51,740 bases of DNA from Pseudomonadota bacterium (GCA_029777935.1 JAKORH010000298.1:1-51740); one strand, 5' to 3'; numbered from the stretch's first letter, positions 1-9,917 are shown. The notes: a model not told the origin generated them from the letters alone. Numbers and translations: made by a program.

Positions 1-2244
1 GTCGGCAAGGTTCAGCCACGCGAGCGCGTCCTGCGGCTGCGCTCTGACCTGCCGCTCGAGCCACGGCCGCGCGCGCGCCGGTTCGGCTAGCGCGAGCCAC
101 GCGGCGCCGACCGGCCCCCACAGTTCCGAGGCGTCGGCCGCGTGCGGCGCGAGATCGGCGAGCAGCGCGCGCAGCGCCGGCGCATCACGCGCGGCCACCA
201 GCGACCAGACGAGCAGCGCGGCGAGGTCCGCGTTGCCGGGCGCGAGCCGCCGCGCCGCGGTTATGTCGGCGACCGCGCGCGCGGGCTCGTCGCGTGCCAG
301 CCGGAGCAGCGCGCGCTGCTGCAGGAAGCCGGTGTTCTTCTCGTACGATGCGCGCTGTGCCGGCGTCAGCGCCGAAAGGAACGCAGCTGCGGCGGCGCGA
401 TATCCCGCGCGGTCGTACAGCGCGAGCAGGCGATTGGCGAGCAGCACGCCGGGCGCCTGCCGGTGCGCGCGCAGCACCAGTTCGGCGGCGCGGTCCGGAG
501 CGTCCAGCTCCAGCAGCGACGCGGCGTCGAGCAGCACGTTGCTGCCCGCGCGGCCGCCGTCGATCAGCACCATCAGCGCACGCAGCGCGGCGGCGCGATC
601 GCCGGCCGCGAGTGCCGTGTCGGCATACGCCTCCCAGTATCCGACATCGGTCGGCTTCGCCGCACGCTCGGCGCTCTTCAGCGCGGCAAAGGCGGCGGCG
701 CGGTCGTCGCGCTTCAGTTCGATTTCGGCCAGCGCGGTGGCGAACTCCGCGCTCGGTCCGAACTCGCGGTTCAGCGTCTGCAGCGTCGCGCGCTGCACGT
801 CGATCGCGCCCGCGCGCCCGGCGAGGTCGGCCAGTTCGCGCAGCACCGAGGCGCGGCGCAGGCCGTGTGCGTACTGCGGCAGGGCCGCGATCGCGCGCTC
901 GGGCTCGCCGAGCAGTTCGTACAGCTCGATCATCCGCGCCAGCAGCACGGGGTCGTCGGGTGTGCGCTGCAGCCGGCGCTCGACGGCGTCGAGCCAGCGC
1001 CGGTAGTCGAACACGCCCGGCGCACGCTGCTCGACCTCGCGCCACGCCGTCTCGTCGCCGGTCTGTTGTGCGATCGCGTGCCACTGCTCGAGTGCGAGCG
1101 GCGCATCGCCGCTGAAGTCGGCCACCTGCGCCAGACGGCGCCGCCAATCGAGGTCGTGCGGCGCGTGGCGCACGGCCGCGCGCGCGACCGCCATCGCATC
1201 GCGCAGATTGCCGTTGGCGAGGAACACCTCGAAGCTCAGCCGATAGCGCGCCTCGTCGAACGGCAGGTGCGGTGCGCGCTCATCAATGGTCACGGCCTGC
1301 ACGCGCGCGAGCGACGGCGGCAGCAGGTTCTCGAGCGCGTCCATCATCCGCTGCGCCGCCGCCGGCAGCGGCGCGTTCGAGCGCGCGCGCCACGCGGCGG
1401 CGACGTCGTGCAGCAGCGACAGCTTCAGCATCATCGTCGCGTAGCGCTGCGCGACCTCGGGCCGGCCCGCGGCGAGCGCGAGCCGGGTCAGGTATTCGAG
1501 CGTGGCGGCATCGCCGGCCAGCCGGCCGAGTTCGGCGTCGGCCAGCGCCAGCGCCTCGTCGATGCGGTTGTCGCTTCGCAGCGCCTGCAGCGCGGCGATG
1601 AAGTTGCCGCGCTCGGCTTCGAGGGTCCGGCTCGTTTCACGCGCGCGCAGTAACAGGCGCGCGGCGAGCGCGGTCTCGCGCAAGGCCAGCATGTTGCGGC
1701 CGGCCTGCGCCCACCATGCGGCCGGCTGCACTTCGCGGCGCTCGAGCGCGCGCGCATACCAGTGCGCCGCCGGAAAGCGCGCGCCGACGCTCACGGCCTG
1801 CCCGGCCAGCCGCGCCTCGGCCGCCGCGCTCCACGCGCGCTGCATCATGCCCTCCAGTCGCGCATGCACCAGCGCAAGCCGCTCGGCGCGGCGCGTATCG
1901 GCCGGCGCGAGCGCAAACAACGCCGCGATGTCGATGTCGAGCGCCTGCAGCGCGACGCGCTCTGCGAGCGCCGGATCGAGCGCATCGAGTTGCGATTCGA
2001 GCGGCGCCAGCCGGGCGTGCGCGTCGTCGAAGCTGCCGATGCGCGTCAGGTCGCGCGCCAGCCGCAGCCGCAGGCCGTGCTCGGACGGGTGCGCGGCGAG
2101 CCATGCGCTCATGTACGCGATGTGCAGCGCGTCGGGGTTGGGCGCGTCGCGCATCACGCGCTTCTCGACGCCTTCGTAGCGGAAGGTCAGCGCGAGGGCG
2201 ATCGCGGTGATCGCGCCCAGCGCCAGCGCCAGCCACGGCGGCAT
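1..2244 (-). CDS. pelB: PelB-like TPR protein of Pel polysaccharide export, C-terminus beyond the left edge
   Basis: I translated this frame by hand from an ATG at 2244, which lies 13 bases after the pelA stop. It stays open for 748 codons to base 1, so the gene is cut by the window edge. The N-terminus (MPPWLALALGAITAIALALTF) is one membrane segment. The rest is alanine-, leucine- and arginine-rich helical sequence with repeated A..L...G-type helix pairs, as expected for tetratricopeptide repeats. In the known Pel system PelB has an inner-membrane anchor, a long periplasmic TPR scaffold that binds the modification enzyme PelA, and a C-terminal outer-membrane beta-barrel. The barrel would be off the window. 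Position directly after pelA is the main support for the name. The arginine-rich open frames on the plus strand here are shadows. Confidence 0.75.
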   Translation of the reverse strand, partial: MPPWLALALGAITAIALALTFRYEGVEKRVMRDAPNPDALHIAYMSAWLAAHPSEHGLRLRLARDLTRIGSFDDAHARLAPLESQLDALDPALAERVALQALDIDIAALFALAPADTRRAERLALVHARLEGMMQRAWSAAAEARLAGQAVSVGARFPAAHWYARALERREVQPAAWWAQAGRNMLALRETALAARLLLRARETSRTLEAERGNFIAALQALRSDNRIDEALALADAELGRLAGDAATLEYLTRLALAAGRPEVAQRYATMMLKLSLLHDVAAAWRARSNAPLPAAAQRMMDALENLLPPSLARVQAVTIDERAPHLPFDEARYRLSFEVFLANGNLRDAMAVARAAVRHAPHDLDWRRRLAQVADFSGDAPLALEQWHAIAQQTGDETAWREVEQRAPGVFDYRRWLDAVERRLQRTPDDPVLLARMIELYELLGEPERAIAALPQYAHGLRRASVLRELADLAGRAGAIDVQRATLQTLNREFGPSAEFATALAEIELKRDDRAAAFAALKSAERAAKPTDVGYWEAYADTALAAGDRAAALRALMVLIDGGRAGSNVLLDAASLLELDAPDRAAELVLRAHRQAPGVLLANRLLALYDRAGYRAAAAAFLSALTPAQRASYEKNTGFLQQRALLRLARDEPARAVADITAARRLAPGNADLAALLVWSLVAARDAPALRALLADLAPHAADASELWGPVGAAWLALAEPARARPWLERQVRAQPQDALAWLNLAD

Positions 2245-2257
2245 CAGCCGCTCGCGG

Positions 2258-5065
2258 TCAGGGGCGGCAGACGATGTCCACGCGGGCAGGCGTCGGCGCT
2301 GCAGCGATCGCGCGATCGGCAAGCTCATAGCGCAACAGGGCCGGGTCGCCGCCCGGCAAGGGAACGAGGTCGCGGCCGTCGGCGCGAGCCTTGCAGCCGT
2401 GTGCGTCGGCGAGCGCAAAGCCCGCGTCACCGTAAGCGTTCAGCGTGAAGGACAAGCCGTCGCGGCGGCGCGCGAAGTCCCCGATCCAGCCGCGCGCGTC
2501 GTGCACGTACGGCGCGCCGATGCTCTGCCCCAGCCGCAGTTCGGCCGCAGCGTCCGTCAGGTGCACGTAGCGGCCGTCGCGGCCATCGGCGAAGCCGGCG
2601 ACGTTGCGGCTGGAAGCGAGCGCGACCGCCGTGCGCGGCGGCAGCCGCAGAGTTCGCAGCTCCCCGTCGCCGCGGATGCGCCACGTGTCCGGCGTGCGCC
2701 AGTCGCGCGCGATCGCCATGCGGTGGAAGTCGAGCACCTTGCGGATGTAGTCGGAGGCGTACTCGGGCACGACCGGCTGCGCCAGCGCCCAGCGGTACAC
2801 GCGCTGCAGCGCGGCCAGCGACGCCTGCTTGCTGGCCGAGTAGACGTGGTAGTAGATGTCGATCGGCTTCAGTCGCCGCGGCGCCTCGGTCAGCTCGAAG
2901 GTTTCGATCGCGCGCTGGTAGCCGTAGAACGGCCCGGTCCACAGATTCGTGTAGACGTTCTCGTTCTGGTTCGGCGCGAACACCTGCAGCGCGCGGCCGC
3001 GCTTCAGGCCCAGGCCCGCCATCTGTGTCAGCGTCGGCTCGCTGCGCGTGGCGGTCGTGTCGCCGCCGTTCATGTTCAGCAAACCGGCGGCCTCAGTGGC
3101 GAGCACCGCGTCGGTCGTCGCGACCGTGTCACCGGTCCACAGGAACACCCTGGTGCGCTTGCCCGGCGGTGCGAGCTTCTGATCGATGTACGCGGCCGAG
3201 CCCGTGATCTCGGCGTCGAGACTGAACTTGTATCCCGGCAGCGCGAGGTTCAGCGCGCGCTCGTAGTTCTTCTGATCGGCGCCGGCGGCGAGCGCGCGCC
3301 ACACGAACGGGTGCGAGTACGAGTGGCTGGCGATCTCGACGTTCGGTTCGGCGAAGATGCGGCGCGCGATCGCTTCCAGCGCCGGCGACAGTTCGGGATA
3401 CATGCCGTCGGCCGCGACCTCGCCCTGGATCACCGAGATCGTGTGCGGAATCCGGTAGCGGCGGATCAGCTCGCGCAGCATCACCTCGGGCGCGAACGGC
3501 GTGCCGGGCATCTCGGCGCGCGATGCGAAGCCGTCGCCGTCGACGTGTGCCAGCAGCAGGCGGCGTCCGCTTTCGGTGGTCACGTCGGGCGCGGGGAAGT
3601 CGGTGCGCAGCGCGCGTTTGAGGAACTCGATCGGGTCGATCACCCAGCGCGCGTTGCCGCTGTCATCCAGCGCGGTGAACGCGAACGGCGCCAGCGCGAA
3701 GCCGCCCCACGCCGTCAGCGCCACCGCGTCGATGCGCGTGCCGTCGGCCGCGCGCAGCGTGAGCAGCGGCGTGCTCGCCTTCGGCATCGCCAGCGGCTCG
3801 ACATCGGCACCGGCAAGCGGCGGCTGCGCCTCGAACCCGACCAGCGGATCGCGCGTGACGATCGCCAGCGGCGCCTCGGGATTCGCCGTCGGCGTGAAGC
3901 CGAGCGCGCGCGCCAGCGCCGAGCCCGGCGCAAACCCGGGGCGGTTCATGATCACCACGCGCAGCCCCGCGTCGAGCTGCCGCTGCAACCACGCGGCGTA
4001 GCCGGGGTTCAGCGTCGCGACCGGCTGCGAGAACCACGTGACGACCGCGGCGTAGCTGCCGTCGGCCAGATGCTCGGGCAGCGGGCGTGCGACATCGAAC
4101 AGGTCGATCGTGTAGCCGAGGTAGTGCAGCGGCAGCGACAGGAAGCGCACCGCGGGCGTCACCTGGAAGTCGACGTTGGCCGGCCGGTCCGTGACGAGTG
4201 CCACGCGGCGCGGCACGACTTCGACGTCGCCCACGCCGAGCGTGTCGAGTCCGCCGGAAGCGACCCAGGGAATGAAGCCGAGCGCGCGGATGCGTTGCGC
4301 GGCGTCGCGCGCCGCCGCGCGCTGCGCCTGCGGCGCATAGTCGATCACCAGCACCGGCACGCCCTGTTCGGCCTGCACGCGCGCGAGCTGCGAAAGCAGC
4401 CAGTCGCGATCGGCGGCCGGCACCGCGCCGTACTGGCTCGCCGCCGCGTCGTAGCGCAGGAACAGCGACTCGGCCGCGACCATCGCCACCTTGCCCTTCA
4501 GTCGCGGCAGGATCTCGAAGCCGCGATTGAAGATCAGCTCGATGCCGGGAAAGCGCGCGTGCAGGCGGGTGACCAGCGCGACCAGCGCGTCTTCCTGCGC
4601 GGCCTTCTGCCGCGGCTCGATCGCGAACGCCTGGTAGGCGTCGAGCGTGTCGAGGAAGAAGCCGCGGTAGCCCTGCTGCCACAGCGGCGCGATCACGCGG
4701 CGCTCGAAGAACTCGGCCCAGCCCGGCGCGGTCTGGTCGACGAGCCGGCTGCCCCACGCGCTGTTCTCGCCGCGCAGCCACGCGGCCGGGATGTCGCGGA
4801 ACCACGCGCGCGACGGCTGCACCTCGCCGACGCTGACGTACGCAAACCAGCGCGTGTGCTTGCGCGGCAGCCGCGCGGCATCGACGTGGTCGGGCTCGAT
4901 CACCACGAGGTCGAACGCCTGCAGTTCCGCCAGCGGCGGATCGGCGCCGTAGAAGAGCGCCACCGCGGGATGCGCGGGCAGCGTCTGTGCAGCGGGAAGG
5001 CTGACCCAGCCGCTCGCGAGTGCGACGGCCAGCAGCAGGCGGACGAGACGGTTCAGGTACTGCAA
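2258..5065 (-). CDS. pelA: PelA-like bifunctional glycoside hydrolase / polysaccharide deacetylase
   Basis: This periplasmic enzyme modifies and trims the Pel exopolysaccharide during export. The 935-residue product starts at a TTG with a signal peptide (about residues 1-26). Residues 30-280 resemble the GH114/GH166-type alpha-galactosaminidase domain, with acidic residues in FFLDT (D139) and AAES (E199). The C-terminal half is a NodB/CE18-like deacetylase: HVDGDGF (507-513) supplies the metal-binding aspartate, and HSYSH (581-585) supplies the two histidines, matching the D/H/H set of Pseudomonas PelA. The length is close to that of PelA (about 950). pelB follows at once on the same strand. 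The upstream neighbour is divergent, so this is the operon's first gene. The start codon is the least certain part, because no clear ribosome-binding site precedes the TTG. Confidence 0.85.
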   Translation of the reverse strand: MQYLNRLVRLLLAVALASGWVSLPAAQTLPAHPAVALFYGADPPLAELQAFDLVVIEPDHVDAARLPRKHTRWFAYVSVGEVQPSRAWFRDIPAAWLRGENSAWGSRLVDQTAPGWAEFFERRVIAPLWQQGYRGFFLDTLDAYQAFAIEPRQKAAQEDALVALVTRLHARFPGIELIFNRGFEILPRLKGKVAMVAAESLFLRYDAAASQYGAVPAADRDWLLSQLARVQAEQGVPVLVIDYAPQAQRAAARDAAQRIRALGFIPWVASGGLDTLGVGDVEVVPRRVALVTDRPANVDFQVTPAVRFLSLPLHYLGYTIDLFDVARPLPEHLADGSYAAVVTWFSQPVATLNPGYAAWLQRQLDAGLRVVIMNRPGFAPGSALARALGFTPTANPEAPLAIVTRDPLVGFEAQPPLAGADVEPLAMPKASTPLLTLRAADGTRIDAVALTAWGGFALAPFAFTALDDSGNARWVIDPIEFLKRALRTDFPAPDVTTESGRRLLLAHVDGDGFASRAEMPGTPFAPEVMLRELIRRYRIPHTISVIQGEVAADGMYPELSPALEAIARRIFAEPNVEIASHSYSHPFVWRALAAGADQKNYERALNLALPGYKFSLDAEITGSAAYIDQKLAPPGKRTRVFLWTGDTVATTDAVLATEAAGLLNMNGGDTTATRSEPTLTQMAGLGLKRGRALQVFAPNQNENVYTNLWTGPFYGYQRAIETFELTEAPRRLKPIDIYYHVYSASKQASLAALQRVYRWALAQPVVPEYASDYIRKVLDFHRMAIARDWRTPDTWRIRGDGELRTLRLPPRTAVALASSRNVAGFADGRDGRYVHLTDAAAELRLGQSIGAPYVHDARGWIGDFARRRDGLSFTLNAYGDAGFALADAHGCKARADGRDLVPLPGGDPALLRYELADRAIAAAPTPARVDIVCRP

Positions 5066-5179
5066 CCGCTACGACCGAGTAGGGCGAAGCAACACATCGG
5101 CGGCAATGATAGCGGTCATGCATCCGGCGGTTGCATCGCGCGCACGTTGCCGGCAATCTTCGCGAGGGGAGGATTCACG

Positions 5180-5545
5180 ATGACGCGGCGGCGCGCTTCG
5201 CGCGAGATCACACTGGTGCTGGCGGCGGCCGCGCTGCAGGGCTGCTCGCCCGATCCGGCGTCCGAACTGGTGCGCGACCACTACAACTCGCGCGAGGAAT
5301 GCGCGGCCGACTGGGGCCGCCCCGACTGGTGCGAGCAGACCGCGCGCGGCAGCAGCGGCGGCTACTACTTCCGCGGCCCGTCGTACTACGCCGGTGTGCG
5401 CGAGGCGGCGCAGCGCGAGGCGCGCACGCAGGCGGGCATCGGCGCGCAGCCGCCGAGCAACCACTCGATCAGCCGCGCGCCGGCCGGCTCCACGGTGCGC
5501 GGCGGGTTCGGCGCGATGGCGCGCGGCTTCTCGGGCGGCGGCTGA
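5180..5545 (+). CDS. YgiB/DUF1190-like small lipoprotein
   Basis: This 121-residue protein begins at an ATG with a strong purine-rich ribosome-binding site (GAGGGGAGGA). A lipoprotein signal ends in the lipobox LQGCS, so the mature protein should start at the lipidated cysteine near residue 22. The body has short aromatic, serine- and glycine-rich segments (EECAADWGRPDWC, GGYYFRGPSYY) and a glycine-rich tail, as in DUF1190 proteins such as E. coli YgiB and YjfM. Its stop codon overlaps the start of the next gene (TGATG). The following genes are a glutathionylspermidine-synthase-like ligase and a DUF350 protein. That trio is a recurrent conserved association in proteobacteria. The exact role is unknown. 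Confidence 0.7.
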   Translation: MTRRRASREITLVLAAAALQGCSPDPASELVRDHYNSREECAADWGRPDWCEQTARGSSGGYYFRGPSYYAGVREAAQREARTQAGIGAQPPSNHSISRAPAGSTVRGGFGAMARGFSGGG

Positions 5546-6696
5546 TGCGGCGCGAAATGCTGACAGCGCGCCTCGGCTGGCAGCGCGAGATGGAAGCGAT
5601 CGGGTTCACCTACCACTCGATCGACGGCACCTACTGGGACGAGTCGCGCTGCTACGCGTTCACCGAGGCGCAGATCGACGAGCTCGAGACCGCCGCGGCC
5701 GAACTGCACGACATGGCGCTGAACGCCGCGCAGTACGTGGTCGGCAGCCACCGCTTCGACGAGTTCGCGATTCCGCCCGCGTGGCGCGACGCGATCGCGC
5801 GCACCTGGCAGGCGCACGTCGACGGCGGCGTCGGCGGCTTCTCGCTGTTCGGCCGCATGGACCTCGCCTACGACGGCCGCCATCCGCCGAAGCTCCTCGA
5901 ATACAACGCCGACACGCCGACCGCATGCCTGGAAGCGAGCGTGGCGCAGTGGCACTGGCTGCAGGCGGTGAAGCCCGGCGCCGACCAGTTCAACTCGATC
6001 CACGAGAAACTGATCGACGCCTGGCGCGCGCTGCGCGAGACGAGCTCCGGCGAGCGGCTGCACTTCGCCGCGGTGGCCGACGCCGAGGAAGACTGGGGCA
6101 ACGTCAACTACCTGCGCGACACCGCCACGCAGGCCGGCTGGCAGACGTTCGCGCTGCCGGTCGAGCGCATCGGCTTCGACGGAACCGCGTTCGTCGACGA
6201 ATCCAACCTGCCGATCGAGCGGCTGTTCAAGCTGTATCCGTGGGAGTGGCTGGTGCGCGAGGAGTTCGGGCCCGCGCTGCTCGCGAGCCCCATGCAGGTG
6301 ATCGAGCCGGCGTGGAAGATGCTGCTGTCGAACAAGGCGCTGCTGGTCGTGCTGTGGGAGCTCTATCCGGATTCACCGTACCTGCTGCCCGCGTACTACG
6401 AGGCCGCGCTGCTGGGCGAGCGCTACGTGCGCAAGCCGAAGCTGGCGCGCGAAGGCGCCAACGTGCTGCTCGTCGACGGCGCGCATCAGCAGGCCACGCC
6501 CGGTGACTACGGCGCCGAAGGCTACGTGTACCAGGCGCTCGCCGAGCTGCCGCGCTTCGGGCTCGACACGCCGGTGCTCGGCGCGTGGATCGTCGATGGC
6601 GCGCCGGCCGGCATCGGCATCCGCGAGGACACTTCGCCGATCACCCGCAACAGCAGCCGTTTCGTTCCGCACTACTTCACGCACACCTTCGAATAG
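5545..6696 (+). CDS. Glutathionylspermidine synthase-like ATP-grasp ligase (YgiC/YjfC family)
   Basis: The 383-residue protein resembles the C-terminal synthetase domain of glutathionylspermidine synthase. It contains YNADTPT (about residues 114-120), the LYPWEW segment (about 230), and a C-terminal RNSSRFVPH region, all typical of the YgiC/YjfC proteins. Family members are ATP-grasp enzymes predicted to join a carboxylate and an amine. The amidase domain of the bifunctional enzyme is absent, and the physiological substrate of YgiC-type proteins is not established. The start codon overlaps the stop of the preceding lipoprotein gene by one base, so the two are translationally coupled. DUF350 follows nine bases later. 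Confidence 0.85.
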   Translation: MRREMLTARLGWQREMEAIGFTYHSIDGTYWDESRCYAFTEAQIDELETAAAELHDMALNAAQYVVGSHRFDEFAIPPAWRDAIARTWQAHVDGGVGGFSLFGRMDLAYDGRHPPKLLEYNADTPTACLEASVAQWHWLQAVKPGADQFNSIHEKLIDAWRALRETSSGERLHFAAVADAEEDWGNVNYLRDTATQAGWQTFALPVERIGFDGTAFVDESNLPIERLFKLYPWEWLVREEFGPALLASPMQVIEPAWKMLLSNKALLVVLWELYPDSPYLLPAYYEAALLGERYVRKPKLAREGANVLLVDGAHQQATPGDYGAEGYVYQALAELPRFGLDTPVLGAWIVDGAPAGIGIREDTSPITRNSSRFVPHYFTHTFE

Positions 6697-6705
6697 GACG
6701 CCCAG

Positions 6706-7119
6706 ATGAGCGAATCCGCACTCCAGTATCTGTCTGGCCTGCCGGCGTTCGGCGCGTACTTCGCGCTCGCCCTGGTGCTGCTGGCGCTGTTCGTGCTGGT
6801 GTACGTCGCCATCACGCCGTACCGGGAACTCGCGCTGATCCGCGAAGGCAACGTCGCCGCCGCCGCCAGCCTCGGCGGCGCGCTGATCGGCTTCGCGATT
6901 CCTGTGGCCAGTGCGATCGAGCACAGCGTGTCGCTGGCCGACATGCTGATCTGGGCGCTGGTGGCGCTGGTCGCGCAGTTGATCGCTTACCTCGTCGCGC
7001 GGCTGCTGGTGCCCGCGATCGCGAGCAACATCGAGCACGGCCAGGTCGCCAGCGGCGTATTCCTCGGCGCGATCGCCATCGCGATCGGGCTGCTCAACGC
7101 GGCGGCGATGACGTATTGA
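6706..7119 (+). CDS. DUF350 inner-membrane protein (YjfL-like)
   Basis: This small hydrophobic protein has 137 residues and about four transmembrane segments (near residues 16-37, 48-68, 78-98 and 110-135). The charged loop ALIREGNVAAA and the glycine-alanine helix after it are typical of DUF350. It is the third gene of the YgiB-like / ligase / DUF350 set and lies nine bases after the ligase gene. In other genomes DUF350 and YgiC-like genes are neighbours, so a shared envelope role is likely, but no biochemical function is established. It converges on the NHL lipoprotein gene, leaving only 19 bases between their stops. Confidence 0.8.
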   Translation: MSESALQYLSGLPAFGAYFALALVLLALFVLVYVAITPYRELALIREGNVAAAASLGGALIGFAIPVASAIEHSVSLADMLIWALVALVAQLIAYLVARLLVPAIASNIEHGQVASGVFLGAIAIAIGLLNAAAMTY

Positions 7120-7138
7120 GCCGTGTGCTGTCCGCTTC

Positions 7139-9607
7139 TCAGGGCAGCGTAGCGATCAGCACCGCATTGCCCGACGTGATCGCGAAGCGATTGCCGCCGA
7201 GCCACGCGATGCGGCGTGGCGACGACAGGCTCGGACTGGCGCCCAGCACGATGCCGGACTGCCCGGCGATGCCGAGCACCGTCGTGACGGTGCCGTCGGG
7301 CGCGATCTTGCGGATCGTGTGGTTGCCGGTGTCGGCGACGTACAGGTTGCCGCTGCCGTCGAACGCCAGGCCTTCGGGTCGATTGAATCGCGAGGTTGCT
7401 CCTGTGCCGTCGGCGCTGCCGCACGATGGCGTCGAAGGCAGAGCGCCCGCGATCGTGGTTACGAAACCGTCTGTGGCGATGCGTCGAATGGAGCAGTTGA
7501 ACGTGTCCGCGACGTATAGATTCCCGGCGCCGTCGGCAACGATGCCGGCGCCATTTTCGTATTGGTAGGAGTAAGAAGCGCTATCAAGCGAAGAGCCGCC
7601 AGTCGCCCTGATGATCGCCTGATTACCGGGGCCGTCGGCGAACATGAAGCTGGGCGGCGCAACACTACGGCCGGCGAGGAACGTGACATTGCCCGCGACA
7701 TCGATCCGTTCGAACACGCTGTATGGCGTACCTGCATAGACGGAGATCTCGTAGGTCGCATCCAGATGCAGACTACGTCCCAGGAAATAGCCGCCGCCGG
7801 CAGCGGTAGCGATCGTGACCACGCTGTCACGCGCCAGACGGGTCGTAACTTGTCCCGACGGCGAGACGGCGCGCACCAAGCCGTTGCCGCTGTCGGCGAC
7901 GAGCAGATCGCCCGAAGCATCGATGGCGATGTCGCCAAGTTTTCCGAATCGCGCTGCCGTCCCCATCGCGTCGATGTACCCAGGATTGAGTGCAGAACCG
8001 GCCAGCGTGGTCACGATGCCTGACGGCATGATCTGACGGATCGTGTCGTTGCCGAAGTCCGCGATGAACACGTTACCGTTTGCCGCGGCTGCGACGCCGA
8101 GAGGATTACGAAACCGAGCGGCAGCCCCGGTCCCGTCCTCGCTGCCCGCTGATGGTGCCGCACCGGCCCAGGTGCTGACCACGCCGTCCGGTGTGATCCT
8201 GCGGACGGTCAGGTTGCCGTCGTCCGCAACGAACACGTTGCCGTCGGCGTCGACCGCGATACCGCGCAGGCTGCTGAAGCGGGCCGCACTGCCGACCCCG
8301 TCCAAGTAGCCGGCCAGGCCTGCCGCTCCGGCGACGGTCGTGACGACGCCGGCCGGCGTGATCTTGCGAACGGTGAGTCGGTCGGAGACGTACAGGTTGT
8401 CCGTGCTGTCGATGGCCAATGCGCCGGGCCCGGCGAATCTCGCCGCGCTGCCGGTTCCATCGGCGCCGCCCGCCTGGCCTGCGATTCCCGCAAAGGTCGA
8501 GACGACTCCCGCCGGCGTGATCTTGCGAATGACGACGTTATTCGTGTCGGCGACGTAGACATTGCCTGCCGAATCGACCGCCACAGCGGACGGGTAGTTG
8601 AACAATGCCGACGCCCCGGTGCCGTCGCTGCTTCCGATGACGCGGGGTGTACCCGCGACGGTCGTGACAACGCCGGCCGACGTGATCTTGCGGATCGTGC
8701 TGTTCCATTGATCGGCGAAGATCACGTTTCCAGTCCTGTCGACGGCGATGCCCCCCGGCGCCCATGCGACCACGTCGACCCCCCCGAAGCTGGCCGATGG
8801 GCCGACGCCATCGCTGGAGCCGAACACGTAGTAGGTTCCTGCCAGGATGGTCGCTTCGCCGGAAGGACTTATCCGTCGGATCGTGCCGTCTTCAGGGTTG
8901 GCGTAAAGATTGCCGGCAGCGTCGACGGCAGCGTGGCGCAGGCAGAAGGGCAGCGACTGCGTGCTGATGAATCCCTGCGGGGAAATGGTGCGATTGCAGT
9001 TCGTGCCATAAGCGCCCACGCGCAGCGAACCGCTGGCATCGATGGCGACATCTTCGGCGGAATCGAAGCGCGCGCTGATGCCTGCGCCGTCGACGTTGCC
9101 GGGTCCGCCGATGTTCCCGGCCAGAAGCTGTAGCGTCGCCGCCGGTGCACCCGCTGCGCGCACGGCCAAGCGCGCCGAGTTGCTGGTGGCGGCGCCCGCG
9201 CTGTTGCTGGCCACGGCGCGTAGCTGGACACCATTCATGCTGCCATCGGTCGAGGCGAATGCGTAGCTCGCGCTGGTTGCGCCGGGGATGTCGATCCAGT
9301 TCGCGCCGCCATTGCTGCTCAGTTGCCACCGATAGTTCACGGCGTCTCCGGCAGCGGCAACGCTGAAGCTCGCCGCGGAGGGTGCGACCACGACCTGGTC
9401 GATCGGCTGCGCGCTGATGGTGGGTGCAGTGACCTGCGGCGGCGGTGGCGGCGGAGGCGTGACGGGTGGAGGCGTGACGGGTGCCGACGCTCCGCCGGAG
9501 TCGGAGCCGCCGCCGCACGCCCCCAGCGCGCCGAGCAGCGCAAGCGTGGCTGCCGCGAACAGGATGCGGCGCCCGCTGCGCTGCGCCGAAGTCGAAAGAA
9601 CCTTCAT
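7139..9607 (-). CDS. NHL-repeat lipoprotein with N-terminal Ig-like domain (copy 1)
   Basis: This 822-residue protein has a lipoprotein signal with lipobox LGACG, followed by a Ser/Gly linker and a proline run. An Ig-like domain follows (about residues 65-150). The remainder consists of NHL beta-propeller repeats with the phrases DGSGNLYVADTGNHTIRKI, VAVDSAGNVYVADTNN and GVVTTVAG. It should be anchored in the envelope and exposed as a binding propeller. No catalytic motif is visible. I chose the ATG at 9607 over the one at 9622 because GGAAGAG lies at proper distance before it. It is a tandem paralogue of the next gene upstream, and the last about 240 bp of the two genes are nearly identical. 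Confidence 0.85.
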   Translation of the reverse strand: MKVLSTSAQRSGRRILFAAATLALLGALGACGGGSDSGGASAPVTPPPVTPPPPPPPQVTAPTISAQPIDQVVVAPSAASFSVAAAGDAVNYRWQLSSNGGANWIDIPGATSASYAFASTDGSMNGVQLRAVASNSAGAATSNSARLAVRAAGAPAATLQLLAGNIGGPGNVDGAGISARFDSAEDVAIDASGSLRVGAYGTNCNRTISPQGFISTQSLPFCLRHAAVDAAGNLYANPEDGTIRRISPSGEATILAGTYYVFGSSDGVGPSASFGGVDVVAWAPGGIAVDRTGNVIFADQWNSTIRKITSAGVVTTVAGTPRVIGSSDGTGASALFNYPSAVAVDSAGNVYVADTNNVVIRKITPAGVVSTFAGIAGQAGGADGTGSAARFAGPGALAIDSTDNLYVSDRLTVRKITPAGVVTTVAGAAGLAGYLDGVGSAARFSSLRGIAVDADGNVFVADDGNLTVRRITPDGVVSTWAGAAPSAGSEDGTGAAARFRNPLGVAAAANGNVFIADFGNDTIRQIMPSGIVTTLAGSALNPGYIDAMGTAARFGKLGDIAIDASGDLLVADSGNGLVRAVSPSGQVTTRLARDSVVTIATAAGGGYFLGRSLHLDATYEISVYAGTPYSVFERIDVAGNVTFLAGRSVAPPSFMFADGPGNQAIIRATGGSSLDSASYSYQYENGAGIVADGAGNLYVADTFNCSIRRIATDGFVTTIAGALPSTPSCGSADGTGATSRFNRPEGLAFDGSGNLYVADTGNHTIRKIAPDGTVTTVLGIAGQSGIVLGASPSLSSPRRIAWLGGNRFAITSGNAVLIATLP

Positions 9608-9676
9608 CGCATGCTCTTCCACCGAAAGTTCACTGCGAACGCGCCGGCGCCGACCTGCGGAGCGGCCACGTTCGAA

Positions 9677-9917
9677 TCAAGGCAGCGTGGCAATCAGCAC
9701 CGCATTGCCCGACGTGATCGCGAAGCGATTGCCGCCGAGCCACGCGATGCGCCGCGCCGACGACAGGCTCGGACTGGCGCCCAGCACGATGCCGGACTGC
9801 CCCACAACGCCAAGCACCGTCGTGACCGTTCCGTCGGGCGCGATCTTGCGGATCGTGTGGTTGCCGGTGTCGGCCACGTACAGGTTGCCGCTGCCGTCGA
9901 ACGCCAGGCCTTCGGGC
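9677..9917 (-). repeat. Paralogous 3'-end repeat shared with 7139-7380
   Basis: About 240 bases at the 3' end of this NHL gene match 7139-7380 at the end of the other copy with only scattered substitutions. Upstream of this block the two genes diverge strongly. The sharp boundary fits recent gene conversion or selection on the last propeller blade. Confidence 0.8.

Noticed and set aside
142..1653. 503-residue plus-strand open frame
   Set aside because: It is arginine- and glutamine-rich with no domain. The minus strand in the same place reads as a coherent TPR protein continuous with pelA.
2207..5545. 1112-residue plus-strand frame ending with the YgiB-like protein
   Set aside because: Only the last 121 codons, after a strong ribosome-binding site, look like protein. 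The rest is antisense to pelA.
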